Shown: piece after piece, positions 9,592-17,831 of the stretch
How the letters are laid out: each line of letters opens with the position of its first letter
Position numbering within the stretch: the first letter of the stretch is position 1
Origin: Bacteroidota bacterium
GTDB taxonomy: Bacteria; Bacteroidota; Bacteroidia; UBA8524
Length of the DNA stretch: 64,000 bases
Assembly (NCBI GenBank): GCA_016124735.1
Contig: WGMZ01000011.1
Span: forward strand, 1-64,000
Direction of reading: 5' to 3'
Notes under the pieces: model-generated
The model's database searches: none
The model's input: the letters and a program-made list of their open reading frames with translations, nothing else
Told to the model about the DNA's origin: nothing
Translations under genes and position numbers: made by a program

Positions 9592-10566
9592 TTACCAGCC
9601 CAAAACCCAGCTGAAAATCAAAGGAGCAACAATGGTCGCGTCAGATTCAACAATGTATTTGGGTGTATGAATATCCAATTTGCCCCAGGTAATTTTTTCA
9701 TTCGGAACCGCTCCTGAATACGAACCGTATGAAGTCGTGGAATCACTTATCTGACAGAAATAACTCCAGAACGGTACATCGTGCCATTCAAGATCCTGGT
9801 ACATCATCGGAACCACACATATTGGGAAATCTCCCGCGATTCCTCCACCAATTTGAAAGAAGCCCACTCCTTTGCCAGATGAGTTATTCCGGTACCATTC
9901 GGTAAGCCAAACCATGTATTCTATTCCACTCTTCATGGTGGTGGCTTTCATCTCGCCTTTAACAATATACGACGCGAAAATATTTCCCATGGTGCTGTCT
10001 TCCCAACCTCCGACTATTATCGGTAGATTTTTCTCAGCCGCTGCAATCATCCATGAGTTTTTTGGATCAATCTCATAATACTGTTCCAGCACACCACTCT
10101 TTATCATCTGGAACATAAACTCGTGCGGAAAATAGCGTTCTCCTTTATCATCCGCTGCCTTCCACAAGTCGTGGATATGCTTTTGCAATCGGCGGAACGC
10201 TTCTTCTTCAGGGATACAGGTATCGGTTACCCGGTTTAAACCTTTTTCCAGCAATTCCCATTCTTCCTGTGGTGTCAGGTCGCGATAATTCGGAACTCTG
10301 CGGTAATGCGAATGTGCAACCAAATTCATCAGGTCTTCTTCCAGATTAGCCCCCGTGCAGGAAATGATGTGAATCTTATCCTGACGAATCATTTCTGCCA
10401 AAGAAATACCCAGTTCTGCGGTGCTCATAGCTCCGGCCAGGGTTACCATCATTTTCCCTCCTTCCAGGAGATGCGTCTCATAGCCTTTGGCCGCATCTTT
10501 CAAGGCCGCGGCATTGAAATGACGGTAATGATGGTCGATGAATTGTGAAATCGGTCCTTTTTCCAT
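9592..10566 (-). CDS. Deoxyhypusine synthase family protein
   Basis: NAD-dependent enzyme of the deoxyhypusine/homospermidine synthase family. Eukaryotic members move an aminobutyl group from spermidine onto eIF5A. Bacteria lack eIF5A, so bacterial homologues presumably act on small polyamines. The 324 residues show SCTGANLEEDL near the NAD site, IIVGGWEDSTMGN, and WGK near the C-terminus (ITWGKL), matching the Lys that forms the covalent intermediate. The family's GGG-KHH motif is altered to GGGIAGDF, so the His pair of the eukaryotic enzyme is missing. The start chosen is MEKGPIS at 10566; upstream in-frame sequence is low-complexity intergenic repeat. Confidence 0.85.
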   Translation of the reverse strand: MEKGPISQFIDHHYRHFNAAALKDAAKGYETHLLEGGKMMVTLAGAMSTAELGISLAEMIRQDKIHIISCTGANLEEDLMNLVAHSHYRRVPNYRDLTPQEEWELLEKGLNRVTDTCIPEEEAFRRLQKHIHDLWKAADDKGERYFPHEFMFQMIKSGVLEQYYEIDPKNSWMIAAAEKNLPIIVGGWEDSTMGNIFASYIVKGEMKATTMKSGIEYMVWLTEWYRNNSSGKGVGFFQIGGGIAGDFPICVVPMMYQDLEWHDVPFWSYFCQISDSTTSYGSYSGAVPNEKITWGKLDIHTPKYIVESDATIVAPLIFSWVLGW

Positions 10567-10599
10567 GATGCGAAAATAAGGAAAGACCCTGAGATGAGA

Positions 10600-10623
10600 G
10601 ACGAAAAGACGAAAAGACAAAAA
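10600..10623 (+). repeat. Three tandem 8-base repeats
   Basis: GACGAAAA, GACGAAAA, GACAAAAA in direct succession in the gap upstream of the deoxyhypusine-synthase-like gene. The surrounding 60 bases are purine-rich on the plus strand. Confidence 0.6.
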
Positions 10624-10670
10624 GATGGAAAGTCTGTTAGAAAAGACGTTCGGTAAGGACTCAAAATCTG

Positions 10671-11357
10671 TTATTCGCAGAATACTGCATATTCGTCTTG
10701 AGTTTTGCGCCTGATATCGGGCACCCAACTTAGCGGATGCAATTTCGCGATAGGAATCAAGAGAAATGCCCGCTCATTTTCAGGACGGTTTAGGAGTGTA
10801 TGAAGGAAATTCATCGGGCTGGGTGTATGGGTCAAAGAAACCAGTCCGCATTGATGAATAGCCGACAATAGAAATCCACTGGCAATCCCTACCGATTCAT
10901 TCACATAATAGTTTTGATGTTTTTGTCCCAGGTTATCTACCTCGTAGGCTCGTTTAAAAACCACAATCAGATAAGGAGCAATTTCAAGAAAAGGCTTTTG
11001 GTAATTGGTTCCAAACTGCCGAAGCTCGCGCAACCACTCCTCGTTCATCCGGCCATGGTAATTTTCGAATTCTTCTTTTTCTGCTGCTTCCCTGATCTTT
11101 TTTTTCAGCTCAGGATTACTGACCACACAAAATGTCCAGGGCTGCTTATTCGCCCCCGAAGGAGCTGAATTGGCAATGGAAAGGATATGCTCGATGACTT
11201 CTTTGGGAATAGGCTCATCTGAAAAATCACGAACACTTCTGCGACCTTGCATTTCCTCATCCAATGCCTTGGCTTTTCCCTTCATTATATCATCCGGGTA
11301 GGTCTCCTTTGAATAGCGGATGAATGGGTGCCCGTCGATCTGTTTTTTTTCTGTCAA
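10671..11357 (-). CDS. Nitroreductase-fold flavoprotein of the iodotyrosine deiodinase type
   Basis: FMN-dependent enzyme of 228 residues. It carries RRSVRDFS (39-46) and NSAPSGANKQPWTF for FMN binding. What sets it apart from ordinary nitroreductases is the lid: Glu96, Tyr100 and Lys121 have the same spacing (4 and 21) as Glu153, Tyr157 and Lys178 that bind the halotyrosine zwitterion in mouse iodotyrosine deiodinase, and the surrounding sequence follows that enzyme. Reductive dehalogenation of halotyrosines is therefore the best guess, but the natural substrate is unknown. The TTG start at 11355-11357 overlaps the preceding TGA and has GGAGGA six bases upstream, implying translational coupling. 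Confidence 0.82.
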   Translation of the reverse strand: MTEKKQIDGHPFIRYSKETYPDDIMKGKAKALDEEMQGRRSVRDFSDEPIPKEVIEHILSIANSAPSGANKQPWTFCVVSNPELKKKIREAAEKEEFENYHGRMNEEWLRELRQFGTNYQKPFLEIAPYLIVVFKRAYEVDNLGQKHQNYYVNESVGIASGFLLSAIHQCGLVSLTHTPSPMNFLHTLLNRPENERAFLLIPIAKLHPLSWVPDIRRKTQDEYAVFCE

Positions 11358-11653
11358 GTTGCTTCCTCCTTCCACCACTTAATATCGGCATAAAAAGTTC
11401 CAAAAGGAAGCACCGATACGATGGCACTTTTGAATACCATTGAGAAGCTCCATTTTTTATTTTCCCGCAGGACCAATAACAAGAAAAAATAGGCGATAAA
11501 TAAAATTCCATGCGTCATTCCAAGGGGTCGGATCAGCGCAGGATTGTCTCCCATATATTTCATCGGCATGGCCACAAAAAGGAGCAGAAGAAAGGAGACT
11601 CCTTCCAATAATGCAACAAGACGAAATCGTCCAAGAGGGGTTGAAAGATTCAT
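11354..11653 (-). CDS. DUF3817 family small membrane protein
   Basis: 99 residues with three hydrophobic segments, ending in the typical short charged tail (FYADIKWWKEEAT). The pattern LVALLEGVSFLLLLF, AMPMKYMGD and MTHGILFIAYF matches the DUF3817 family of inner-membrane proteins, whose function is unknown. It is the first gene of a two-gene operon: its TGA stop overlaps the TTG start of the deiodinase-like gene, and the coupled order suggests the two act together. Confidence 0.85.
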   Translation of the reverse strand: MNLSTPLGRFRLVALLEGVSFLLLLFVAMPMKYMGDNPALIRPLGMTHGILFIAYFFLLLVLRENKKWSFSMVFKSAIVSVLPFGTFYADIKWWKEEAT

Positions 11654-11658
11654 TCAAT

Positions 11659-11666
11659 CAAACATA
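11659..11666 (-). promoter_or_regulatory. -7 box of the DUF3817 operon, placed for a leaderless mRNA
   Basis: TATGTTTG on the minus strand ends 5 bases before the ATG at 11653. No convincing TTG box was found 17-23 bases further upstream, so the call rests on the -7 box alone. Confidence 0.45.
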
Positions 11667-12113
11667 AGAAATAGAAGCAGATAATTCATTATCCCACAAA
11701 ACATGTGTATCCGTCTTTTTCCCACAAAACCTTTTATTGAGGATTCACCAATCCATTTTTCCTTTATTCTATTTCCTTTTTTTAGAAAAAAATCGCCCCT
11801 GCTTCCTCAATGACACGCTAAGACTTACTCCGCTATCCCTCACCCGTGGAATAAATGCTCCGCCAAGTAGCGGGTGCCCTCCCGACCAATTCGGGAGGGA
11901 AGCCAGGCGCCTATTACTGACGCCAGCTTAAGCTAACATCTGATTCGGTAAGAAATTGATATGCTTCATGCGGTAGACAGGCCAAAATGAACACACAATA
12001 AGAAAAGAATATAACTAAGAATTGGATTATTCTTCACACACCGAAGTGGTAACAAAGCGGAGACTCTTGTTTTCAAAATTTCATCTGCAGTCCAAATTCA
12101 CTAGCTTGCAGAT
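11667..12113. other. 447-base gap with a large GC-rich hairpin, no credible gene
   Basis: The only open frame here (64 codons, plus strand, 11737-11931) has no family features and is not called. At 11877-11899 CCCTCCCGA and TCGGGAGGG form a perfect 9-bp stem with a 5-base loop. Flanking GGTGCC (11873-11878) and GGCGCC (around 11907-11912) could extend it. There is no T-run, so it is more like a palindromic intergenic repeat or a folded RNA than a terminator. Confidence 0.5.
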
Positions 12114-12980
12114 ATGATTCCTCAGAGTCGGATTGCACCTACACCCAGCGGGTATCTTCACGAAGGAAATTCATACAATTTTCTCCTGACCTGGGCCTGG
12201 ATTCGATCGCAAAATGGCAAGTTGTTTCTACGGGTAGATAATGCCGATAAGGAACGATGTAAACCAGAATACCAGGAAAGTCTTTTCCTCGATCTGGATT
12301 GGCTGGGAATTGATTGGGATGAAGGCCCTCAAAGCCCGGCAGACCTAACTCATTTCAATCAATCTGATCGCAAAGAGGAATACCAATTCTACCTGAAGGA
12401 ATTGATCGAATTCGGTCATGTATTTCCCTGCGAATGCAGTCGGAATGAATTGAGCAACGGAGCCTATCCGGGCACCTGCCTCAAAAAGTATTCGGTAGAA
12501 AGCCCATTTGCCTGGAGACTAAAATCCGTCTTGCCCAATGAAATCCCAATGCTGAATCACCGCGGAAAACTTCAAATGTACCCGGCACCAAAAATGATGA
12601 ATCACAGCATAATTTGGAGAAAGGATGATGTACCAGCCTACCAATTGGTTTCGGTAGTTGAAGATCTGAAAAATGGCATCAACACCATTATACGCGGACA
12701 GGACCTGCTTTCCAGCAGCCTGTTTCAACTACATTTAAGCCATTATTTTCCTGAAAATAATTTTCGGGAAATTCATTTTATCCATCATCCCCTGCTGAAT
12801 GATGCCGAGGGGAACAAGCTGAGTAAAAGCAAGGGATCTACGGCTTTAAAAAACCTCAGAGAAAAGGGAGAAAATCCGGGAGAACTCATTCAACGTTTTT
12901 GCAGATGGATGAATTTGGGAGAAACTGCGAATACCCTGCCAGGCTTGCTTCAGTTGTTTTCAAGCAACGTTGCTAAATAA
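12114..12980 (+). CDS. gluQ: Glutamyl-Q tRNA(Asp) synthetase
   Basis: Truncated class I glutamyl-tRNA synthetase paralogue that attaches glutamate to queuosine in the anticodon of tRNA-Asp. The 288 residues hold only the Rossmann catalytic core with no anticodon-binding domain, as expected for this enzyme. The HIGH-type motif is PSGYLHEGNS (11-20) and the KMSKS-type motif is NKLSKSKGS. The zinc site characteristic of GluQ-RS is present: Cys106-x-Cys108, Tyr118 and Cys122 (CEC...YPGTC). The 3' end overlaps the convergent TPR gene by 31 bases. Confidence 0.9.
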   Translation: MIPQSRIAPTPSGYLHEGNSYNFLLTWAWIRSQNGKLFLRVDNADKERCKPEYQESLFLDLDWLGIDWDEGPQSPADLTHFNQSDRKEEYQFYLKELIEFGHVFPCECSRNELSNGAYPGTCLKKYSVESPFAWRLKSVLPNEIPMLNHRGKLQMYPAPKMMNHSIIWRKDDVPAYQLVSVVEDLKNGINTIIRGQDLLSSSLFQLHLSHYFPENNFREIHFIHHPLLNDAEGNKLSKSKGSTALKNLREKGENPGELIQRFCRWMNLGETANTLPGLLQLFSSNVAK

Positions 12981-13498
12981 ATGAGTTGCTTATCGGTTTC
13001 CGGATATATTCTGGATTCAGTTTCCTGTCCATTTGCCTGAAATAGAATATCCAGGTATTCCAAGTAAGGGTCTTCCTCCTCAGCCATCCCCAAATATTTT
13101 AGAGCCTCTTTCTGTGCCTTTGCCAGGGTATAATAAAAGGCTTTATTCCGATTGTGCATGGCTCTGTATTCGGTATCAGATTTCTCAAACAATTCCATCA
13201 AAGCCAACGCTCCTTCTATATTTTGGATCATAAGGGCAGCCCAGGCCAGATGACATAATATGACTTGAAAAGTGGGATCGATTAAAAAAGCCTTTTCAAA
13301 ATATTTAATGGCCTTATCCCAATTTGCCAGATGAAGATGATAATAACCAAGGTTATTCAGCGCATCAGCTTCCAGTACATCGCCCTTAAATTCATTCAGA
13401 GATTGCTCCATGCGCGAAATGGCCCCGGTATAATCGCCCTGAGCAAAAAACTGCTCAGCCTCTGAAAATGCCCGAAGTGCAAATTCCGGATGTTCCAT
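12950..13498 (-). CDS. Tetratricopeptide-repeat protein
   Basis: 182 residues with no signal peptide. At least three TPR units are visible: FSEAEQFFAQGDYTGAISRMEQSL, ADALNNLGYYHLHLANWDKAIKYFEKAFLIDP, and LAWAALMIQNIEGALALMELFEKS. It is probably a cytoplasmic scaffold. Its ATG shares one base with the TAA stop of the ACMSD gene (TAATG), so the two are co-transcribed and probably co-translated. No specific function can be assigned. Confidence 0.8.
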   Translation of the reverse strand: MEHPEFALRAFSEAEQFFAQGDYTGAISRMEQSLNEFKGDVLEADALNNLGYYHLHLANWDKAIKYFEKAFLIDPTFQVILCHLAWAALMIQNIEGALALMELFEKSDTEYRAMHNRNKAFYYTLAKAQKEALKYLGMAEEEDPYLEYLDILFQANGQETESRIYPETDKQLIYLATLLENN

Positions 13499-14487
13499 TA
13501 GAGCTTCAAAAAATCAATCAATGTTTTACTCAGCAACTGCTCCTTGTCTTTAGCAGACAGGTCCGATTCTTCAATAAATTTACCGTGCTCCAGATCTCCC
13601 AGCGGGAAAGGATAATCTGTGCCATAGGCTATTTTATCGGTTCCCATTGTTTGCATGAGGAACTTCAGAGCATCCAGGTCGTGGGTGATACCATCGACCC
13701 AAAATTTGCCCACATAATCGCGCGGATCTTTTATCTGATTCACATCACATAGGTCTGGCCGGCAATGCCAACCATGCGAAACTCGTCCAACTGTAAAAGG
13801 AAATGATCCTCCGCCATGGGCAAACATCACCCTTAGCTTTGGAAACTTATCGAAAACACCTCCGAAAATCATAGAACAAATGGCCAGCGATGTTTCTGCC
13901 GGCATTCCTACCAGCCAGGGAAGAAAATACCTCGGCATCTTCTCCTGCCCCATCATGTCCCAGGGATGCACAAAAACAGCCATGTCCAGGTCCTCGCACG
14001 CCTTCCAAAAAGGATGAAAGAAGGGGTCGTCCAGGTTTTTGTCTTCGATATGAGATCCGATCTCAACACCAGGAAGTCCCAGATCTTTGCAACGCTTCAG
14101 CTCCTGGATAGCAAGGGCAATATCCTGCATGGGTAATGATCCCAGTCCGATGAAACGGTCATTGAACCCTCCCTGTACTTCAGCCAGATGGTCATTCAAA
14201 AACATGGACCAGTCATGCGTATGTTCGGGCTTGGCCCAGTAATTAAACAATACCGGAACCGTACAAAGTACCATGCGGTCTACCTTATAGGCATCCATGT
14301 CTTTCAGAATTGCTTCCGGGCTCCAGCAGTTTTTCTGAATCTCCCGAAAGAACTTTCCATCGTCGCGCATCATGTTGGCCGATCCCTTTTTAAAGTGGTC
14401 GAGCAAAATAAACCCGCCATATCCGTATTTTTCTTTTAGCGAGGGCCAGGTTTCAGGAAGTATGTGCGCGTGCGAATCAATTTTCAT
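13498..14487 (-). CDS. 2-amino-3-carboxymuconate-6-semialdehyde decarboxylase (ACMSD)
   Basis: Zinc-dependent amidohydrolase-superfamily decarboxylase of the kynurenine pathway. It diverts the ring-opened product of 3-hydroxyanthranilate away from quinolinate. The 329 residues follow human ACMSD closely along the whole length. Key residues sit at nearly the same numbers: His6 and His8 (HAH), Arg48, His174 (FVHPWD), His224 (FAHGGG) and Asp291 (GTDYPFPLG). It is first in an operon with the TPR gene. Other kynurenine-pathway genes are not in the window. Confidence 0.93.
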   Translation of the reverse strand: MKIDSHAHILPETWPSLKEKYGYGGFILLDHFKKGSANMMRDDGKFFREIQKNCWSPEAILKDMDAYKVDRMVLCTVPVLFNYWAKPEHTHDWSMFLNDHLAEVQGGFNDRFIGLGSLPMQDIALAIQELKRCKDLGLPGVEIGSHIEDKNLDDPFFHPFWKACEDLDMAVFVHPWDMMGQEKMPRYFLPWLVGMPAETSLAICSMIFGGVFDKFPKLRVMFAHGGGSFPFTVGRVSHGWHCRPDLCDVNQIKDPRDYVGKFWVDGITHDLDALKFLMQTMGTDKIAYGTDYPFPLGDLEHGKFIEESDLSAKDKEQLLSKTLIDFLKL

Positions 14488-14510
14488 GCTTTATCGATAA
14501 ATGAATCCGA

Positions 14511-14518
14511 CAAAGGTA
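14511..14518 (-). promoter_or_regulatory. -7 box of the ACMSD operon
   Basis: TACCTTTG on the minus strand, 23 bases before the ATG at 14487. No clear TTG box lies at the expected distance upstream. Confidence 0.45.
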
Positions 14519-14572
14519 TAAAAAAGCGGCGCCTGAGCGGCAGCAGTGAAATGAAACCCTTAATTTGCGTGT

Positions 14573-15772
14573 ATGAAAAAAGGTCTTGTTGCCATATACT
14601 TATTCCTTGTTTCCATGGGCCTGAATGCTCAGGCCGAATTTATTCATTCGCAGGATTGGGAAGCCATAAAAAAGATGGCCGCCAGTCAGGAGAAAATGAT
14701 TTTTGTTGACGCTTATACCGACTGGTGCGGCTGGTGCAAGGTGATGGATAAAGAAACGTTTTCAGATCCGGCCATTGGCAATATGATGGACCACCTGTTT
14801 ATCAATGCCAAGCTTGAAATGGAGAAAGACGAGCTGGGAATTAAGATGGCAAAAAAATACATGATTGCCTCCTTCCCTACCTATCTTATTTTCAACAGCA
14901 AAGGAGAATTGATTTTCATCACCACCGGATTTCAGGAACCAGGTGAATTCATGAAAACCCTATTCAAGCTTTTGGACCCCGGCAATTTCGTTCGTCGCCC
15001 GGGATACTCCGACAATCTGAACCTGGAATATCCCAAGTTCTACGATAAAGCAATGGGTGAGAATGGAAAAAGAAAATTTCCAAAAGAAAAAGAACTGAAT
15101 GCCTGGCTCGACGAACATAGAGATCTCACAAAAGAAGAAAACTGGACAGTTTACCGCCGCTTTGTCTATTCCATGGACTTGAAATATTCGGACCTTTTCT
15201 GGCAGCAACTGAATGAGTTGGACACTCTTTATGGAGTGGACCTGGTAAACGCCACCGGTGAAACAATCCTGGGCCGGATGGTGCAGGAATTAGCCAAACA
15301 AAACAAGGAAAAAGACTTTGAACAACTTATTGCCGAAAAAGGTCCCTTGATTGGAATTGAAGAAGATGGATTTTATTACAAGACTTATTTTTATCAAAAG
15401 GTAAATAACTGGAATCGCTACGGAGCAATCATGGATACCTTCTACTCCAAAAAGGGAATGCATAATCCTGAGTGGTGGAATAGCGAGGCCTGGGATGTCT
15501 ATGAAAATTGCCCGGATACCAATGTAATTAAACAGGCTTTAAAATGGATAGATGAAGTCTGTGCAATAAGTGGGGAATACCATCATCTGGATACTTATGC
15601 GGCACTTCTCTTTAAAGACAATCAACTGGAACTCGCAAAGAAAAAAGCAGAACTTGCTATTTCAACAGGAAAAGCAGGCGGAAAAGATGTGAAAGGTACG
15701 GAACAGTTATTGAGCAAAATTGAAGAGGCACTAAAAGAAAAAGCCAAACTTGAACCCGGACCCAAAAAATAA
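14573..15772 (+). CDS. Periplasmic thioredoxin-fold protein with long C-terminal domain
   Basis: A signal peptide (about residues 1-20, ending LNAQA) is followed by a thioredoxin domain with the redox motif WCGWCK (Cys52 and Cys55) and a cis-Pro region (IASFPTYLIF). This resembles the thiol:disulfide interchange and thioredoxin_7 group. After about residue 140 comes a 250-residue helical region of unknown fold, which may be a protein-binding domain. A role in periplasmic disulfide reduction or redox maturation is inferred from the CGWC motif. It lies just upstream of the MbnP/MbnH pair on the same strand, separated by 99 bases containing a palindrome. Confidence 0.82.
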   Translation: MKKGLVAIYLFLVSMGLNAQAEFIHSQDWEAIKKMAASQEKMIFVDAYTDWCGWCKVMDKETFSDPAIGNMMDHLFINAKLEMEKDELGIKMAKKYMIASFPTYLIFNSKGELIFITTGFQEPGEFMKTLFKLLDPGNFVRRPGYSDNLNLEYPKFYDKAMGENGKRKFPKEKELNAWLDEHRDLTKEENWTVYRRFVYSMDLKYSDLFWQQLNELDTLYGVDLVNATGETILGRMVQELAKQNKEKDFEQLIAEKGPLIGIEEDGFYYKTYFYQKVNNWNRYGAIMDTFYSKKGMHNPEWWNSEAWDVYENCPDTNVIKQALKWIDEVCAISGEYHHLDTYAALLFKDNQLELAKKKAELAISTGKAGGKDVKGTEQLLSKIEEALKEKAKLEPGPKK

Positions 15773-15777
15773 CCCGG

Positions 15778-15791
15778 GTGACATATGTCAC
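15778..15791. promoter_or_regulatory. Perfect 14-base palindrome resembling a CRP/FNR-family site
   Basis: GTGACATATGTCAC is its own reverse complement and fits the GTGA-N6-TCAC core recognised by CRP/FNR-family regulators. It lies 6 bases after the thioredoxin-like gene and 80 bases before the MbnP start, in the right place to control the MbnP/MbnH operon. Confidence 0.6.
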
Positions 15792-15871
15792 TGAAAACAA
15801 ATTAGTTTAGACTTAATTTAGTACTTGAGCCAGCGAATTGAGTAATTCGACGGTCTACAATAAATAGGGGT

Positions 15872-16621
15872 ATGAAAAGAATTAGCACATTGGTTCCCTT
15901 CCTCGCTCTCATTTTTCTGGGAGCATGCAAAGAAAAAGATCCTACATCCACTCCTCAGGCCAGAGGGGGTAGCATGCAGTTAAACATCAGCGAAACTGTA
16001 AATGGAAAGTCGCTTGTTTTCAACGATTTCCAATACATGACCGAAGCAGGAGATACCTTCCAGGTGACCCTGCTTCAATACTATCTGAGTAATTTCTCTT
16101 TCCATAGTCCGGAAACCGGGTGGAAACAAGTTTCTCACTATCAATTGGTGCGAGCCGACGAAGCCTCCACCTCAACTTTCACCATTAAAGATCTTCCCTT
16201 TGGAAATTATGATTCCATTCGATTTTACATGGGAATTGATAGTGTTACCAACCACGATATCTCGAAAGAAGGGAATCTGGATCCTGGCTATGGCATGATA
16301 TGGACCTGGAATTCTGGTTATATCTTCTATATGTTCGAAGGGAAGTTTGTCGACTCCCTGAATCGGGTCATTCCTTTTGCCTATCATATTGGCGGAGACG
16401 ACTACCTGATGACCTACGAAATGGCTTTGCCTACGTCAAAAACACTCAGCAGCAGTCAGACATTGGCGAATATCGATTTAACTCTTGAATTGGATGAGAT
16501 CTTTAAAACACCCACTCGGATTGAGTTAAATCATGTAGCCAAAGTATCCCACACCTTCGACGAACCTGCATTGACCACGCAATTAAAAGACAACCTCTTA
16601 GATGCTTACACCGTCAAATGA
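15872..16621 (+). CDS. MbnP-family copper-binding lipoprotein
   Basis: 249 residues with a signal peptide and lipobox (FLGAC, Cys19), so probably lipid-anchored outside the inner membrane. The body fits the MbnP family: an N-terminal QLNISETVNGK strand, QYYLSNFSF, and the signature DPGYGMIWTWNSGYIF with Trp144 and Trp146. In characterised MbnP/MopE-type proteins a Trp is oxidised to kynurenine by the partner di-heme enzyme and helps bind copper. Which Trp is modified here is unknown. The stop overlaps the start of the MbnH-like gene (ATGA). Confidence 0.85.
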   Translation: MKRISTLVPFLALIFLGACKEKDPTSTPQARGGSMQLNISETVNGKSLVFNDFQYMTEAGDTFQVTLLQYYLSNFSFHSPETGWKQVSHYQLVRADEASTSTFTIKDLPFGNYDSIRFYMGIDSVTNHDISKEGNLDPGYGMIWTWNSGYIFYMFEGKFVDSLNRVIPFAYHIGGDDYLMTYEMALPTSKTLSSSQTLANIDLTLELDEIFKTPTRIELNHVAKVSHTFDEPALTTQLKDNLLDAYTVK

Positions 16622-17730
16622 AAAGACTCGTTCAACAATTACCGCTCTCAGCAATTTTTTTCATTGTCCTTTTCGGACAATCATGCCATAAGAAAGACAA
16701 ACCAACTCCCGCTCAGGGGCCCACAGCCTATAGCCTGGATATTCCCGGGAATTGGCAGAAACCCAATATTTTGGCAGACAACCCTTTAACCGTTGAAGGC
16801 GTACAGTTGGGGCGAAAATTGTTTTATGACGAGAATCTTTCTTTGAATAGAACCCAGGCCTGTGCGGATTGCCATCAGCAAGCCTATGGATTTACCGATG
16901 CTGGTAATGCGGTAAGTAAAGGGTCTGAAGGAATCCTGGGAACCAGAAATGCCATGACATTGGCCAATCTGAATTGGAATAGCGGTTATTTTTGGAATGG
17001 AAGACAACCCACTCTGGAATCTCTTGTGCAAGAACCAATGGGAGCACCTCACGAGATGAATTTGGCAATTGATGTGGCGGTAGAGCGCCTCAAGGACGAT
17101 CCGGATTATCCGGCATTGTTCAATAAAGCATTCCCAAATCAGGGCATCACCACGGTTACATTGCGTTATGCTATTGCACAATTCCTGCGCACAATCATCT
17201 CTGGTGGAAATACCAAATATGATGAATATTTTAACAAGAATCCAAGAGCGCCGGAAACCTATATGACCCCACAGGAAAAGAGGGGCTATGAAGCCTTTAT
17301 AGATGAAAAAAGAGGCGACTGCTTTCATTGCCATAGCCCAATCAATCCACTATTCTCAAACCAAAACGAAAGAGAGTTTGTCAATAATGCATTGGATGTT
17401 CAACCGGATTCAGGACGCTTTCTTGTTACCGGTATTTCAAATGATTTTGGCAAATTTAAAACGCCATCCCTGCGCAATTTAGCATTCACTGCTCCTTACA
17501 TGCACGACGGCAGATTTCAAACCCTGGATGAGGTACTGGAACATTACAATTCCGGAATAAAGTATTCGGAGACTGTCGATCCGGTGCTAATCAAGCATAT
17601 GGACGCCGACAACAATTTCGCTCCCGTACCACGACTTACCCAGCAGGACAAAGATGACATAATCGCCTTCCTGATGTTGCTCACCGATTCGAATTTGGTG
17701 ACCAATCCCAAGTGGTCGAAACCTAATTAG
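16618..17730 (+). CDS. MbnH/MauG-like di-heme cytochrome c peroxidase family enzyme
   Basis: 370 residues with a lipoprotein signal (GQSC, Cys23). Two c-type heme sites, CADCH (82-86) and CFHCH (235-239), are spaced as in bacterial cytochrome c peroxidase and MauG. TRNAMTLANLNW and KTPSLRNLAFTAPYMHDGRF are family motifs of the second domain. Gene pairing with MbnP marks it as MbnH-like, a maturase that oxidises a Trp of its partner. Plain peroxidase activity remains possible. Translation is coupled to mbnP by the ATGA overlap. Confidence 0.85.
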   Translation: MKRLVQQLPLSAIFFIVLFGQSCHKKDKPTPAQGPTAYSLDIPGNWQKPNILADNPLTVEGVQLGRKLFYDENLSLNRTQACADCHQQAYGFTDAGNAVSKGSEGILGTRNAMTLANLNWNSGYFWNGRQPTLESLVQEPMGAPHEMNLAIDVAVERLKDDPDYPALFNKAFPNQGITTVTLRYAIAQFLRTIISGGNTKYDEYFNKNPRAPETYMTPQEKRGYEAFIDEKRGDCFHCHSPINPLFSNQNEREFVNNALDVQPDSGRFLVTGISNDFGKFKTPSLRNLAFTAPYMHDGRFQTLDEVLEHYNSGIKYSETVDPVLIKHMDADNNFAPVPRLTQQDKDDIIAFLMLLTDSNLVTNPKWSKPN

Positions 17731-17772
17731 CCTGGGGCTTGGGGCAAAAAACCATAAACTATAAACCTTAAA

Positions 17773-17808
17773 CCAAAAAGAATCCCCGTCAGATTACTCC
17801 AACGGGGA
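17773..17808 (-). terminator. Terminator of sucC, shared convergent gap
   Basis: TCCCCGT (17783-17789) pairs with ACGGGGA (17802-17808) across a 12-base loop. On the minus strand the hairpin is followed by a T-rich tail (ATTCTTTTTGG). It may also slow transcripts from the MbnH-like gene. Confidence 0.6.
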
Positions 17809-17831
17809 CTTAAATCTATAATCAATGAGCC

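Noticed and set aside
11737..11931. 64-codon open frame on the plus strand
   Set aside because: No signal peptide, no family features, and it runs through the GC-rich hairpin, so its reading frame is likely accidental.
17740..17775. TAAACC-like repeats after the MbnH-like gene
   Set aside because: Short and imperfect (AAACCATAAACTATAAACC); low complexity rather than a defined repeat or CRISPR unit.
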